This document shows positions 1 through 9,736 of a DNA stretch of 64,000 nt, in pieces. Made by a program: the position numbers and the translations under genes. This DNA is from Oscillatoria nigro-viridis PCC 7112. GTDB lineage: Bacteria; Cyanobacteriota; Cyanobacteriia; Cyanobacteriales; Microcoleaceae. Every line of letters starts with the position of its first letter. The stretch's first letter is position 1. The notes under the pieces are model-generated. The model searched no databases. It was not told the origin of the DNA and worked only from the letters and a program-made list of their open reading frames with translations. Where the stretch lies: assembly GCF_000317475.1 (NCBI RefSeq), contig NC_019729.1, positions 5,098,501-5,162,500 on the forward strand, given 5' to 3'.

Positions 1-2196
1 TCCAAGATTGAATCTGGAAAATTGGATTTGGAACGCAGCCCCTTCGAGCTGCAAAACTGTATAGAAGAATCTCTGGAATTATTGGCTCCGAGAGCATCAG
101 AAAAAGGTTTAGAGCTGGCTTACTTTATTGATGATTCTGTTCCGAAAAACATTTTAGGAGATGTCACGAGGCTGCGCCAAATTTTGGTAAATCTGCTGGG
201 CAATGCAGTTAAGTTTACAGAATCTGGAGAAATTGTGGTGTGCTGTACGGCTAGGAAAATTGAACAGATAGCTGCTAATAGTTCGCCGGAAAAAATTAAT
301 ATTCTAGAGCCACAACCGCTATTAATTAACCAGGGAGAGTTGGCACGCAGGAGACAATACGAGATTCAATTTGCTGTCCAAGATACGGGAATTGGCATTC
401 CGCCAGACCGGATGGATCGCCTGTTTAAAGCTTTTTCGCAGGTGGATGCTTCGACAACGCGACATTACGGCGGGACGGGTTTGGGACTGGCTATCAGCCA
501 GCGTTTGAGCGATATGATGGGCGGTACAATGTGGGTTGTCAGCCAGGTAAGTCCGGGAAGTTCTAAGTCTCAACCGGGAGTTTCTGCGATCGGACAAAGT
601 ATCGCTGGAAGGTCGCCTGCAGAATTTACTCCGCCGTCGATATCGGGTTCGGGTTCGATTTTTTATTTCACGGTGACTGCTGAAGCGAATGACATCCGGG
701 CTGAGGAAAAAAGACCCGAATTTGCCGCTGGTAAGCGCTTGTTAATTGTTGAGCATCATGCCATTAACCGGCAAGTTTTGATCCGGCAGGCAGAGTCTTG
801 GGGAATGATACCCGTGGCTGTAACTTCGGGTGCTGAGGCTTTGGAAATTATCAAAGGAAACTCGCCGCTCGATTTAGCTATTTTGGCGATGAATCTACCA
901 GATATGGACGGTGTGGCTTTGGCTGTGGAGATTCGGAAATTTGAGCTGAGCAATTTGTCGGGCGACGATGGTATCAATCCGAATGTCATCAAAGTTAAAA
1001 ACCCGCGCAAAATAGCACTACCTTTGGTGCTGTTTACTTATTTAAGTAAGGCAGAAGTGTGGAAAAAACTTGAAACTACAGAAGTACATTTTTCTGCTTT
1101 TTTAACTAAGCCTTTAAAACAGTCCCAGTTTTATAATGTGTTGCTGCAAGTTTTTGGATATGTTACTGGCAGAAGCGGCCGGGGAGAAGTTTCAAATGTG
1201 GTGACTGTGACTTCGGGATTGAAGTATTTTGAAAATTCTCAAGAACAGCACCGCGTGCAGCGGACGCCTGCTGTTTTGAGGCAGGTTGCGGCGAATTCAG
1301 CCGGACAGGATGCAACTAATTCTAGTCAGATTCGGATTTTGCTGGCTGAGGACAATGTGGTGAATCAAAAAGTCGCTACGCATTTACTCGACAGGATAGG
1401 ATATCGGGCTGATATTGCGGCTAATGGGTTGGAGGTTTTGGAGGCCCTGAAGCGGCAATCTTACGATGTTGTGCTGATGGATGTGCAGATGCCGAACATG
1501 GATGGGTTGGAAGCGACGCGCCGCATTTGTCAGGAATGGCCGGCTAACAAGAAGCCGAGAATTATTGCGATGACTGCTAATGCGATGCAGGGCGATCGCG
1601 AAAAGTGTCTGGCAGCAGGTATGGACGATTATATTACTAAGCCGGTACGCCGGGAAGAGTTGGCGATCGCCTTGAGCAAATGCTCACCTCTGAATCGGGA
1701 TGAATTGGATGCGGTTACTGAGCAAAACAATCAAGATATTTCTAATCGCATTGACAGTGATGCTGCGACATCTTCGAGCGTTCAACCGGGAGCCGATTCG
1801 CCGATTGATTTTCATATTTTGCAGAATCTCCGCGAGCTAGACGATGAGGAAGACCCAGATTTTTTGGGCGAGCTGATTAAGATATATTTGGTAGACGCAC
1901 CGCAACATTTAGAAACTATTAAGGAGGCTATTTTTCTCGGAGATGCTGATAGTTTGAAGCTGGCTTCTCACACGCTGAAGTCGAGCAGCGCCAATTTAGG
2001 AGCCGTGTCTTTTTCTGCTGTTTGCAAGGAGTTGGAGTATATGGGTCGCCTGGCGGTTGAGTCTGGAGGGGAACAGGTTTTTGATGTGACTACGGCGCGC
2101 GATCGCCTGTTGGAAGCCCAAGCGGAGTGGGAAAAGGTGCGGGCGGCTTTTGAGACGGAATTGGAAACGGGGAAGTTGCGATCGCAAATAGGGTAA
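1..2196 (+). CDS. Hybrid histidine kinase, 3' part (HATPase-REC-REC-Hpt)
   Basis: The reading frame is already open at base 1 and begins with [11 protein letters not shown], the usual end of a HisKA dimerisation helix, so the sensor part and the phosphorylated His lie upstream of the window. Counting from the TTG at base 22: an ATPase domain (residues about 40-220) with N box [11 protein letters not shown] and G boxes DTGIGIPPD and [10 protein letters not shown]; a first receiver (about 239-380) that is degenerate; a second receiver (about 438-552) with EDN, phospho-acceptor D487 and K540; and a C-terminal Hpt domain with H650 in the [11 protein letters not shown] motif. It should autophosphorylate and pass phosphate via D487 to H650 and then to an unlinked regulator. 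In the first receiver the acidic pocket reads EHH and the acceptor Asp is Ala289, so it cannot be phosphorylated in the normal way. The input signal cannot be read from this part. Confidence 0.95.
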   Translation, partial: SKIESGKLDLERSPFELQNCIEESLELLAPRASEKGLELAYFIDDSVPKNILGDVTRLRQILVNLLGNAVKFTESGEIVVCCTARKIEQIAANSSPEKINILEPQPLLINQGELARRRQYEIQFAVQDTGIGIPPDRMDRLFKAFSQVDASTTRHYGGTGLGLAISQRLSDMMGGTMWVVSQVSPGSSKSQPGVSAIGQSIAGRSPAEFTPPSISGSGSIFYFTVTAEANDIRAEEKRPEFAAGKRLLIVEHHAINRQVLIRQAESWGMIPVAVTSGAEALEIIKGNSPLDLAILAMNLPDMDGVALAVEIRKFELSNLSGDDGINPNVIKVKNPRKIALPLVLFTYLSKAEVWKKLETTEVHFSAFLTKPLKQSQFYNVLLQVFGYVTGRSGRGEVSNVVTVTSGLKYFENSQEQHRVQRTPAVLRQVAANSAGQDATNSSQIRILLAEDNVVNQKVATHLLDRIGYRADIAANGLEVLEALKRQSYDVVLMDVQMPNMDGLEATRRICQEWPANKKPRIIAMTANAMQGDREKCLAAGMDDYITKPVRREELAIALSKCSPLNRDELDAVTEQNNQDISNRIDSDAATSSSVQPGADSPIDFHILQNLRELDDEEDPDFLGELIKIYLVDAPQHLETIKEAIFLGDADSLKLASHTLKSSSANLGAVSFSAVCKELEYMGRLAVESGGEQVFDVTTARDRLLEAQAEWEKVRAAFETELETGKLRSQIG

Positions 2197-2232
2197 TTTG
2201 TTATATCAATTCCGGTTTCACTCCTCCGGAAT

Positions 2233-2380
2233 TGTTGACTGTTCACTGTTGACTGTTGACTGTTTGAACAATACCGATGCAACCGGAAACGATATTATTT
2301 GTTATTTGTCGGTTTTTGGCTGTTAGTTGTCAGTTTCAATAACCAATGCCCCATGCCCCATGCCCCATGCCCCATGCCCA
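2233..2380. repeat. Two heptanucleotide tandem repeats (STRR)
   Basis: Four units of TGTTGAC (one with a substitution) lie at 2233-2260, and five units of ATGCCCC (the last ending in A) at 2346-2380. The second array ends three bases before the stop codon of the minus-strand livF. Heptamer arrays of this kind are a known feature of filamentous cyanobacterial genomes. They fill the gap between two convergent genes; no other signal was seen here. Confidence 0.85.
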
Positions 2381-2383
2381 TAT

Positions 2384-3094
2384 TTAACTTTCACCTAAAT
2401 ATGCTTTGCGAACAGTTTCATTTGACTGCAAATCGCTAGCACTACCTGCGACTACAACCTGACCAGTTTGGATGACATAACCGCGGTGGGCTACACTTAA
2501 AGCCATGCGGGCGTTTTGTTCCACCAGTAAAATAGTTGTTCCTTCAGCATTAATATCGCGGACGATCGCAAAAATTTGACTTACTAACATCGGTGCCAAT
2601 CCCATACTCGGCTCGTCCAATAATAACAAGCGGGGGCGCGACATCAAAGCCCGGGCGATCGCCAACATTTGCTGTTCGCCGCCGCTGAGAGTTCCCCCTT
2701 TTTGACTAATTCTTTCTCGCAAACGAGGAAATAAATTTAATGCTTTTTCCATATCGGACTTGATACCGAGAGTATCGTTGCGGAGATAAGCACCCATTTC
2801 TAGGTTTTCTTGCACCGTCATTCGCGGAAAAATCAACCGCCCTTCGGGACTTTGAGAAATCCCCAAACGGACGATCGCCTCTGTAGATAGTGCTTCTAAA
2901 GGCTTTCCCTCAAATAATACAGTGCCTTGGCGCGGGCGCAGCAGTCCTTGAATCGTGCGGAGAGTGGTCGTTTTCCCCGCCCCGTTGCTGCCGATTAATG
3001 TCACAACTTCTCCCTGCGAGACTGTTAGCGATACTCCTTTGAGAGCGTGGATATTTCCGTAGTAGGTGTGAATGTCTTTAATTTCTAGCATCAT
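2384..3094 (-). CDS. livF: Branched-chain/neutral amino acid ABC transporter ATPase, LivF type
   Basis: This 236-residue ATPase has the length and motifs of LivF/NatE: Walker A GSNGAGKT (35-42), signature LSGGEQQ (about 136-142), Walker B LLLLDEP (about 156-162), and VEQN where many ABC ATPases have a switch His, which is typical of the LivF subfamily. It powers a periplasmic-binding-protein-dependent importer at the cytoplasmic membrane. It is the last of five transporter genes that run on the minus strand in the order binding protein, H, M, G, F and are spread over 15 kb. The start may be either of two adjacent ATG codons. The closest characterised cyanobacterial system is the Nat neutral amino acid permease. 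A urea (Urt) transporter is less likely because urt genes are normally contiguous. Confidence 0.92.
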   Translation of the reverse strand: MMLEIKDIHTYYGNIHALKGVSLTVSQGEVVTLIGSNGAGKTTTLRTIQGLLRPRQGTVLFEGKPLEALSTEAIVRLGISQSPEGRLIFPRMTVQENLEMGAYLRNDTLGIKSDMEKALNLFPRLRERISQKGGTLSGGEQQMLAIARALMSRPRLLLLDEPSMGLAPMLVSQIFAIVRDINAEGTTILLVEQNARMALSVAHRGYVIQTGQVVVAGSASDLQSNETVRKAYLGES

Positions 3095-3415
3095 TACTCT
3101 CTCTGCTTTGTGCTTTATTATATTATCCCGACTAATTATAAAATTTTATTGCATTTATTTAAAATCAAGCTTTTTTAGAGTAAGCAGTAATTTTACTTAG
3201 ATCGACACCAGCCCTAGCTCCCCTACGATGTATTTTTAGTAGCTGTGGCGATCGACTTTACATAAGTTTTACTTAAACATAAGATTTCTTGACAGTAGCT
3301 TTACAAAAATCTCTAAGTAAATAGGTAGTATTAAGACGTAAGCGAAACCAACCGCTACAACTTACCCATAACAGCAATTAAAATTTTTCAATTTTCAAAT
3401 TTAAGGAGATTTACC
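3095..3415. other. Divergent intergenic region, livF / PEP-CTERM gene
   Basis: AT-rich region of 321 bp between divergently transcribed genes, expected to hold promoters for both. A TTGACA hexamer lies at 3289-3294 on the plus strand, but the sequence 17-18 bp downstream (TAAGTA at 3313-3318) is a poor -10 box, so no promoter is called. An AAGGAG ribosome-binding site precedes the plus-strand gene at about 3402. Confidence 0.5.
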
Positions 3416-4258
3416 ATGAAATTTAATCACAGTAGCGGAGCGATCGCATTTTTATTAGCAACTCCTTTAGTAACCAGCTTGAGTGTAGGTATTGCGCCCA
3501 GCAGTGCTGCCACAATAGCCGGTTCTGCAGCAGAAGTAGCGATTGACAACTTCAGTCACACCCCGACTTACACAGGTACATCTACTAACACTAACACTCA
3601 GACAATAGCTAATAGCGGTGCAGTCATTAGCCAAGCGAACGCTGAGGCATTTTTTATATCTAACTGTCACGAATTGCTGGCAGCAAATCTATCGCAAAGT
3701 GAAGTCATAGGCAGCGGAAATAACTATTCCGGTTTAGCCCAAAGTCAAGCAGCAGTGATCGGCGACTTCTTCATTGATGCCGAAGAAACTTTTTCCTTCA
3801 CTTTTCAGACATTTTTAGCTCTTTTAACATCAGTTGACAACCCCCAATCCGAACGGGCCAGGGCAAATAGCAGTATATCTTTCTGGGTGATTAACACTGT
3901 TACTAACATTTTGTTAGACTCTTTTCAATTTGCCATCGGTTTAGACTCTTCTAGTGGCTTTTCTGCAAATGCCTTCGTTAGCAACAGCTTTAAACCCACA
4001 CAAATTAACTTTAATTTTATGGCTGAAGAAAGTGCAGCAGCTAGCCTCCTGTATACTTCTGGGGTATATTCGCGGACATTCAACAGCGCCACTAACTTAA
4101 GGTTAGTAGAAGTTAAGAACAATATCGCAAATACAGAAGCAGAAGCAGAAGCAGTTCCCGAACCGAGCACAGTATTAGGTACTGCAATATTTTTAGGATT
4201 GTTTGTCAGGCAGAGAAAACACAAGAAAATAATGTCGGGAGTCAAATCAAAAGTTTAG
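3416..4258 (+). CDS. PEP-CTERM sorting-signal protein, exported
   Basis: The 280-residue protein starts with a Sec signal peptide (basic start, hydrophobic run, cleavage near PSSAA at about residue 32). It ends with a PEP-CTERM tripartite tail: VPEPST, a short hydrophobic helix (GTAIFLGLF) and a basic end (RQRKHKK). Such tails are processed by an exosortase, and the proteins are usually surface or exopolysaccharide associated. The middle is Ser/Asn/Thr/Ala-rich with beta-strand character and no recognisable enzyme domain. A good ribosome-binding site (AAGGAG about 8 bases before the ATG) fixes the start. It sits alone on the plus strand between livF and livG and looks like an insertion into the transporter locus. 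Its specific role is unknown. Confidence 0.9.
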   Translation: MKFNHSSGAIAFLLATPLVTSLSVGIAPSSAATIAGSAAEVAIDNFSHTPTYTGTSTNTNTQTIANSGAVISQANAEAFFISNCHELLAANLSQSEVIGSGNNYSGLAQSQAAVIGDFFIDAEETFSFTFQTFLALLTSVDNPQSERARANSSISFWVINTVTNILLDSFQFAIGLDSSSGFSANAFVSNSFKPTQINFNFMAEESAAASLLYTSGVYSRTFNSATNLRLVEVKNNIANTEAEAEAVPEPSTVLGTAIFLGLFVRQRKHKKIMSGVKSKV

Positions 4259-4400
4259 GAAAAACCCCAAATGTTAATCGGTAGGCTGTGCGAGGTGCAC
4301 ATCCTATCGTTTCCGTTGAATTGCTCGTTATAAAATGCTGTCGCCCTGGGCTGGTTGATAAATATTATCGGTTTCAATGACAGATTTTTGTTGAAACCCG

Positions 4401-4417
4401 CCCTAATTTTATTAGGG
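4401..4417. terminator. Short hairpin between convergent genes
   Basis: CCCTAAT and ATTAGGG pair perfectly around a TTT loop, in the gap between the PEP-CTERM gene (plus) and livG (minus). It may end either transcript, but no long T-run follows, so the terminator call is weak. Confidence 0.35.
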
Positions 4418-4496
4418 TTAATTGGCCGGACATTATATCGCTTCTTCCGAGGATACACACTGCCCACCTGACCGATCTGTCGGCACACAATACCCA

Positions 4497-5276
4497 TTAT
4501 CCATGTCCATCTTCTTCTTTTCCCAAATAGGCCTCAATCACGCGAGGATCGGCGCGAACTTCGGCCGGAGTTCCCTCAGCAATTTTAGTACCGTACTCCA
4601 TAACACTGACGCGATCGCTAATTCCCATCACCACCTTCATATCATGTTCAATCAGCAAAATACTCAAATCCAACTCATCGCGAATTCGGTAAATAAAGCG
4701 AGTTAAATCAGCCGTTTCGTTCGGGTTCATCCCGGCAGTCGGTTCGTCCAAAAGCAACACTTTCGGATCGGAAGCCAAAGCCCTGGCAATTTCCAATCTG
4801 CGCTGGTCGCCGTAGGAAAGGTTTTTTGCCAACTCCGAGGCTTTAGAAGCACCTAAACCGACAAAATCAAGCATAATCAAGGCTTTTTTCTTAGCTTCCC
4901 GCTCTTCTACAATCACAGCGGGAGGGCGGAGGATTGCACCCAACAAACCTGTTTTCAATCGGCAGTGTCTACCTACTAAAACATTATCCAGCACAGTCAT
5001 GTTGTTAAACAAGCGGATATTTTGAAAAGTTCTAGCAATGCCGAAAGTAGTCAGGCGATCTGGCGGCAAACCCGTGATATTCTTCTGTTCCAAAAGCAAC
5101 TGACCGCCACTCGGTTTGTAGATACCAGTCAGCATATTAAAAAAAGTAGTTTTGCCCGCGCCGTTGGGGCCGATCAAACTGGCGATCGAGCCTTTTTCCA
5201 AGGTTAAGCTAACCTGGTTGACGGCAGTCAAACCACCGAATCGCATTGTAAGTTGCTGTGCTTCTAATAGTGACAT
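4497..5276 (-). CDS. livG: Branched-chain/neutral amino acid ABC transporter ATPase, LivG type
   Basis: This 259-residue ATPase matches LivG/NatA. It has Walker A GPNGAGKT (36-43), the LivG-type signature LSYGDQRRLEIARAL, Walker B VLLLDEPTAG, and IEHDM with the switch His. The C-terminal extension ending near VRADPRVIEAYLG is typical of LivG. It forms a heterodimer with LivF under the LivH/LivM pore. It is separated from livF by the PEP-CTERM gene and from livM by three accessory genes, but orientation and order are conserved. ATG start at 5276; no strong Shine-Dalgarno sequence is evident. Confidence 0.92.
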   Translation of the reverse strand: MSLLEAQQLTMRFGGLTAVNQVSLTLEKGSIASLIGPNGAGKTTFFNMLTGIYKPSGGQLLLEQKNITGLPPDRLTTFGIARTFQNIRLFNNMTVLDNVLVGRHCRLKTGLLGAILRPPAVIVEEREAKKKALIMLDFVGLGASKASELAKNLSYGDQRRLEIARALASDPKVLLLDEPTAGMNPNETADLTRFIYRIRDELDLSILLIEHDMKVVMGISDRVSVMEYGTKIAEGTPAEVRADPRVIEAYLGKEEDGHG

Positions 5277-5372
5277 TTTGGTTGTGATTCCTAATATTAG
5301 TTAAGCTGTTAAAAAGTTGACCCTTCAGTTTTCGGACAAAAACACTGGAAAATTAAATGAGAGACAGTTCAG

Positions 5373-5933
5373 CTAAGGTTTAATATCTCTCCAGCGCCTA
5401 GCTTCGATGTGGTACTGTTGTAGCAATCGGTTAAAGTCTTCGGTATCAGTTGTTGCAATGATTACCTCTATTCCTATTCTCTTAATAATGACGGCTTGAG
5501 CGGCTATGATTAAGTCTGCATCGTAGGCTACATAAGAATTATTGTGTGCAAAAGCCCATAACTCAGCCGCTTCTTGCATTACGTTGCCCTCTTCGCAAGT
5601 AACTGGAAAATATGCAACTCCTTTTTTTGTGATTAGCGCATCTAGCCTTTCAATAGCTTTAAGAGCTTTTTGTTTCTCTTCGAGTCCAGATTTGCGATCG
5701 CGGATTCGTCTGATATGCTCGCGCCTTGCTTCATAGTTTACGATTTCGGATATAGCTATAGAATATTCTTTATTTATTAGCGTCTCTAACCATTCATTGC
5801 ATTCAATTGCTTCTAGAATCGATTCTTTAACTTCGCTTTTAGCATTTTGAGCCAACCTAGTTTTGCTTTGCTCAACATCGGGATGTATGAGTTTTCCGAG
5901 GACACCCGTATCTAAAAAAATCAACGTACTCAT
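5373..5933 (-). CDS. PIN-domain protein, probable toxin-like nuclease
   Basis: This 186-residue protein has the acidic residues expected of a PIN RNase: D8 in IFLDTGVLG, Glu in NYEARREHIRR, Asp in the YDADLIIAAQA segment, and a last Asp in ATTDTEDFNRL. PIN proteins cleave RNA using metal ions, and many are VapC-type toxins. It is longer than a typical VapC (about 130 residues) because of a charged helical insert around residues 60-100. The gene starts 11 bp after the stop of the upstream 255-residue gene, so the two are probably one operon. No classical small antitoxin gene is adjacent, so toxin status is inferred from family only. Confidence 0.8.
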   Translation of the reverse strand: MSTLIFLDTGVLGKLIHPDVEQSKTRLAQNAKSEVKESILEAIECNEWLETLINKEYSIAISEIVNYEARREHIRRIRDRKSGLEEKQKALKAIERLDALITKKGVAYFPVTCEEGNVMQEAAELWAFAHNNSYVAYDADLIIAAQAVIIKRIGIEVIIATTDTEDFNRLLQQYHIEARRWRDIKP

Positions 5934-5944
5934 GAATTAGGTTG

Positions 5945-6712
5945 CTAGTTGTCTGATAGCTTTTCAAGCTCATTAATGTACTCTTCACGCCAGGAACGCA
6001 GAGTTTTAAGGAGTTCTTCTTTATCATCTGTTTTTAGTGCATTGTTGGCTTCTTCATAGATTGATTTATACGAAAATTTTTGGCGGTCGTGTCTATCAAT
6101 TTCCCACAAAATTGCTTTGGCTGCATTTCTTATGCCTATAGCTTGGCTGGTGATTTCATCTGCTGGTCTTTTCTTGGCATAATCTTCAAATGTTTTATAG
6201 CTGATAAATGTCTGAGCTAGATCTTTGGCTAATTCGCGACCTCTTTTGGTAAAGAAGCTTAGATAATTTTCTGCAATATCTAATAAATTAATGAGTCCTG
6301 CGTAAAACAATCCTAGTTGCTTTACTTCGTTGTCTTCAAGAGATGCAGCAAGCATATATAATTGGGCAGAGATCCTTGTTCTAGATATTTTAGCCCAAAG
6401 TTGTACATTTTCTATGCCATCAACAGCTTCCTTCGGGGCAAAGTCTTTGTACTTTGTCTTAAATGCTTCGACGCTACGTTCAAGTTGTTCTAAGCTTTTA
6501 TGTCTATCAGAAGGATTGCTTTCTGATTCAATATGGAGATAAAGCTCGTACATTGACAGCAGCTCTCTAATACCCTCCTCTGGTGTCAGAGCATCTTGAG
6601 ATTGGAATGCTTTTTCTAAGGATTTTTGTATCGCTGCAAATTGTTCTCCAACTCCCTTAATTTCTTCGGTGTAATTGCTTTTTTCAATGATTTGTTTTGT
6701 CGCTAAAGTCAT
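5945..6712 (-). CDS. Unrecognised all-helical protein paired with PIN gene
   Basis: I do not recognise this 255-residue protein. It is predicted mostly alpha-helical and rich in Glu, Lys, Leu and Ala, with no signal peptide and no membrane segment. Long amphipathic helices occur at about 10-60 and 75-110, and the C-terminus is charged. It lies 11 bp upstream of the PIN gene in the same orientation, so the two are probably cotranscribed. By position it could be the partner or inhibitor of the PIN nuclease, but it has no DNA-binding motif like those of AbrB, RHH or Phd antitoxins and is three times the usual antitoxin length. The pair sits between livG and livM, a place where accessory genes have entered. 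Confidence 0.65.
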   Translation of the reverse strand: MTLATKQIIEKSNYTEEIKGVGEQFAAIQKSLEKAFQSQDALTPEEGIRELLSMYELYLHIESESNPSDRHKSLEQLERSVEAFKTKYKDFAPKEAVDGIENVQLWAKISRTRISAQLYMLAASLEDNEVKQLGLFYAGLINLLDIAENYLSFFTKRGRELAKDLAQTFISYKTFEDYAKKRPADEITSQAIGIRNAAKAILWEIDRHDRQKFSYKSIYEEANNALKTDDKEELLKTLRSWREEYINELEKLSDN

Positions 6713-6918
6713 AGCTTTGAATAATTGGAGGGATTCCGCCTTGGCCAGACGATACAGAGGATGGCTAATCCTGGTGCCGTGACGACCAAGCTGGTTAATT
6801 CCTAGTTTAGCCTACCTGAGACATTGGCAAATACTTTTGGAGGCATTAGCGTACAGACAAAGTGCGATCGTCTTTGCTGTGCTCTGCGGTGCGTCAGCAG
6901 TCAATTGTCTCAGTTGAG

Positions 6919-7755
6919 TCAAATATCGGGACTGACGCACCCTACTGCATTTTCTAAAGTACAAACAAAATAGAACTTAAAAAGATTAGATTCTAGCGAA
7001 CGTCCAGGGCGATATTGTGCGTGTAAATCAGCAGTCGAAAAGTTTTCAATAACTTTGAGATTCAGTTCGTCAGCCCAAGTTGCAATGTTTTCAAACCCAG
7101 TAATCCAGGGTGCATACATACTTTCGTATTTATCTATGTAATCATTGATATCTTGGTAGCCCGTCGTTCTCAAAATTACCTTTTCCGACATATAATCAAA
7201 AGACAATCGGAAATTATGAAAATTGTCGCGAATTTGTTCTAATACAAATATTACATCTTTTTTGTCAAGCAAGGTAGTGTTGCCTTCCCACAAAAAATAT
7301 GTCTGTAGAGCGAAATCAAATGCACTCTGTTTCAGCAAGGACATTAAACCATCTTTTACGTAGTCGCCGGGAATGTAGCGAACATTGGCAGTAACTTTGT
7401 TCGCTTTGAGAGTTTCTTCTTTTAATTGAAGAGTCGCGCGGTCGTCTATTTCAAAATAAGTGACTTTTTCTCCATTAATTCTCGCGGCGCGAGTATCCAA
7501 ACCCGAACCTAAAATAACTACTTGCTTGCAACCTCCTAAAATGTGATTTGACAAAACATCATCAAAATATTTAGTCCGCAACTTAACCATTTCTTTAGCG
7601 GCGGGAGAGTTTTGAGCTATTTGGTCAGCTATTTTTTTTGTTTCCTCATTCAACCAGATTTTTACTACATTATCAGTGTAAAGAGGAATTGCCTCTTCAT
7701 TCTCTTCTGCTCTAAATTCCGCAACTATAAAAGCCGTACCAGTTACATTTTTCAT
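6919..7755 (-). CDS. SAM-dependent methyltransferase, leucine carboxyl methyltransferase family
   Basis: This protein of about 278 residues carries the LCMT/PPM1-like SAM-binding motif VVILGSGLDTRAAR, the following acidic strand YFEIDDRATLQLK, and a TYFLWEGNTTLL segment typical of the family. In bacteria this group (TIGR00027-like) contains O-methyltransferases of mostly unknown or secondary-metabolite substrates. The ATG at 7755 is preferred over one 45 bases upstream, because AAAGG precedes it at the right distance and family members begin just before the conserved TGTAF motif. It stands alone on the minus strand between the PIN-domain pair and livM. The substrate is unknown. Confidence 0.85.
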   Translation of the reverse strand: MKNVTGTAFIVAEFRAEENEEAIPLYTDNVVKIWLNEETKKIADQIAQNSPAAKEMVKLRTKYFDDVLSNHILGGCKQVVILGSGLDTRAARINGEKVTYFEIDDRATLQLKEETLKANKVTANVRYIPGDYVKDGLMSLLKQSAFDFALQTYFLWEGNTTLLDKKDVIFVLEQIRDNFHNFRLSFDYMSEKVILRTTGYQDINDYIDKYESMYAPWITGFENIATWADELNLKVIENFSTADLHAQYRPGRSLESNLFKFYFVCTLENAVGCVSPDI

Positions 7756-7898
7756 GGCTAACCTTTCACGCTTACTAAGTAGTGGGTTACAAATAAACAT
7801 TAGATGGGGAGGTTTATTTTACACTTATAAACTCCCTTGCATCCTAGATTCTTAGTTAAACCTGCCTACAAAATACGAGGGTTTTTGCCCTTGCCTAC

Positions 7899-9464
7899 TT
7901 ATTGACTTCTCGCATCTGCTAAAGACTCATTGCTCGCTTCAGCATCAGAATGCAGTTCAGCTTGGTGGATCTTATCAGGAATCAGCCCCTCCGGCCGCAC
8001 GATCATCATGACAACAAGAGTTAAGCCGAAGAGAAATAAGCGCATTTGAATCGGGTCTAAACTGGTTGCCAGAAAGTCTTGTAACTGGGGAATTGCAATC
8101 CTGGGGAGTACAAAAGTATTCAGAAAACCCTTGAGGACTTGCGCTAATTGTGGCAGATAAAGCCGATCGGCAGACATGATAATGATAGCGCCCAAAATCA
8201 CCCCGGTCATGTTGCCCAAACCGCCTAAAATCACCATACACAGGATGATTACCGACACCGAGAAATCGAAAACGCTGGGAAAAATTGCGCTGATATAGGC
8301 GGCGTAAAATGCACCTGCAAAGCCCGAAAACGTCGCTCCCATCGCAAAAGCCGAAAGTTTGGTTTTGACTAGGTTAATGCCCATCGCACTCGCGGCTAAT
8401 TCATCTTCGCGCATGGCATTCCATGCCCTCCCCAAGCGGGAATCTCGCAGCCGCGAAATCATGAAGTAAGCAAAGACAACTAGCAGCAAAATTAGGTAGT
8501 ACCAGGGAAAGTAGTTGCCGGTGCTGAAAGTGCCGACGATGGGGAGAGATGGACGCCCGATCGGGTTTATGCCCGCTTCGCCGCCGGTGAGGTTAAAAGG
8601 TCGATCGCACCCAACCAGACACAGCACCAACTCGGGTTTCCCCAGCAGGGAAGCAACAATCTTCGAGACTGGTTCGTCAATCCGAATCGCCGTTAAATTC
8701 CTAAAGACAACCGGGATAATTTCGCCAAAACCGAGGGTAACGATCGCCAAATAATCGCCCCTGAGCCGCAGTGTCGGAATACCGAGGATTACGCCCGCGA
8801 TCGCAGCTACACCGGCCGCGATCGGCAGTACCACCCAAAAGTTCCAAGCAATATTTAACTGTCCAGAAGATAGCAAAGCCGTAGTGTAAGCGCCGATCGC
8901 AAAAAACGCCGCATATCCCAAATCCAACAAACCCGCAAAACCCACAGTAATATTCAAACCCAGCGCCAACATAATAAAGATTTGAATCTGTACTACAGTA
9001 GCAATCCAGCCGGTTTGAGCCTGAATGTCGATAAAGGGAAACAGAATTAGAATAAAAGCTAATGTCACCAGAGTTGCCAGCCGCTGGCGTTCTCCCTGCA
9101 AACCCTGCAAAGCACCCATTAACGTAGCTGTCAAAATTGCGATCGTCAAACTGCAAATCCCGTACAGCAGCGTCGTCGGCAAAGCAACAGCAGGTTGACC
9201 AGACAAAGGTCTAATCAAAACCCCTTCTATCACACTCGCAACTAACAGCCAAACTCCCAATCCCAAACCCGCTAAACTGCCGATCACAGCACCCATTTTC
9301 GGGCTGTAAACCTTCTGAGCTCGACAGCTAATAAAGCCAGCCGCGGTACCCATTAGCCAGCCGATTACGGTGCCACTCCAACCGCCGAATAACAAAACAG
9401 TCAAAGAGGCGATCGCCCCTAAAATACCGCTCGATTTAATTGCTTTAATTATCTTGTTTGACAT
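7899..9464 (-). CDS. livM: Branched-chain/neutral amino acid ABC transporter permease, LivM type
   Basis: The 521-residue polytopic membrane protein has LivM features: GFAGLLDLGYAAFFAIGAY in the first core helices and the cytoplasmic coupling segment RLRDSRLGRAWNAMREDELAASAMGIN. It ends with MMIVRPEGLIPD. It is longer than enteric LivM because of an extra N-terminal hydrophobic region of about 150 residues (Gly-rich helices at 10-80 and further helices to about 145), a known variation in LivM proteins. It forms the translocation pore with LivH. An STRR array lies directly upstream of the start (9476-9517). Confidence 0.92.
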   Translation of the reverse strand: MSNKIIKAIKSSGILGAIASLTVLLFGGWSGTVIGWLMGTAAGFISCRAQKVYSPKMGAVIGSLAGLGLGVWLLVASVIEGVLIRPLSGQPAVALPTTLLYGICSLTIAILTATLMGALQGLQGERQRLATLVTLAFILILFPFIDIQAQTGWIATVVQIQIFIMLALGLNITVGFAGLLDLGYAAFFAIGAYTTALLSSGQLNIAWNFWVVLPIAAGVAAIAGVILGIPTLRLRGDYLAIVTLGFGEIIPVVFRNLTAIRIDEPVSKIVASLLGKPELVLCLVGCDRPFNLTGGEAGINPIGRPSLPIVGTFSTGNYFPWYYLILLLVVFAYFMISRLRDSRLGRAWNAMREDELAASAMGINLVKTKLSAFAMGATFSGFAGAFYAAYISAIFPSVFDFSVSVIILCMVILGGLGNMTGVILGAIIIMSADRLYLPQLAQVLKGFLNTFVLPRIAIPQLQDFLATSLDPIQMRLFLFGLTLVVMMIVRPEGLIPDKIHQAELHSDAEASNESLADARSQ

Positions 9465-9475
9465 AGGAAGAAGTT

Positions 9476-9517
9476 ATTAGTCATTAGTCATTAGTTATTA
9501 GTCAGCAGTCAGTAGTT
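9476..9517. repeat. ATTAGTC heptamer tandem repeat
   Basis: Six consecutive 7-bp units (ATTAGTC, ATTAGTC, ATTAGTT, ATTAGTC, AGCAGTC, AGTAGTT) with growing decay lie just 5' of the livM start. This is a cyanobacterial STRR distinct in sequence from the other arrays in the window. Confidence 0.8.
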
Positions 9518-9736
9518 AGATGAAAGAATGCTAGAAATCGCAGTTTATAGATGCGACTGACGCGGGCCGTGCCAAATTCTGCCTCAATGAATGCGATCGA
9601 CTGCTTATCGTGGAAACGGTCGATCGGGCTAGCTACAGTTTAGAGTCTTTTGAGTTCGATTATTGCACCAAAAGTGACGAAACTTCAAATATACTGGAAC
9701 TGTTACCGCAACACACTTCAAACGGGCGATCGCTAT

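Noticed and set aside
3289..3318. Promoter for the PEP-CTERM gene at a TTGACA hexamer
   Set aside because: No acceptable -10 hexamer at 16-18 bp spacing.
4255..4497. Minus-strand open frame of 80 codons downstream of livG
   Set aside because: It lies in the gap between convergent genes, contains the hairpin at 4401-4417 and has no plausible start signal.
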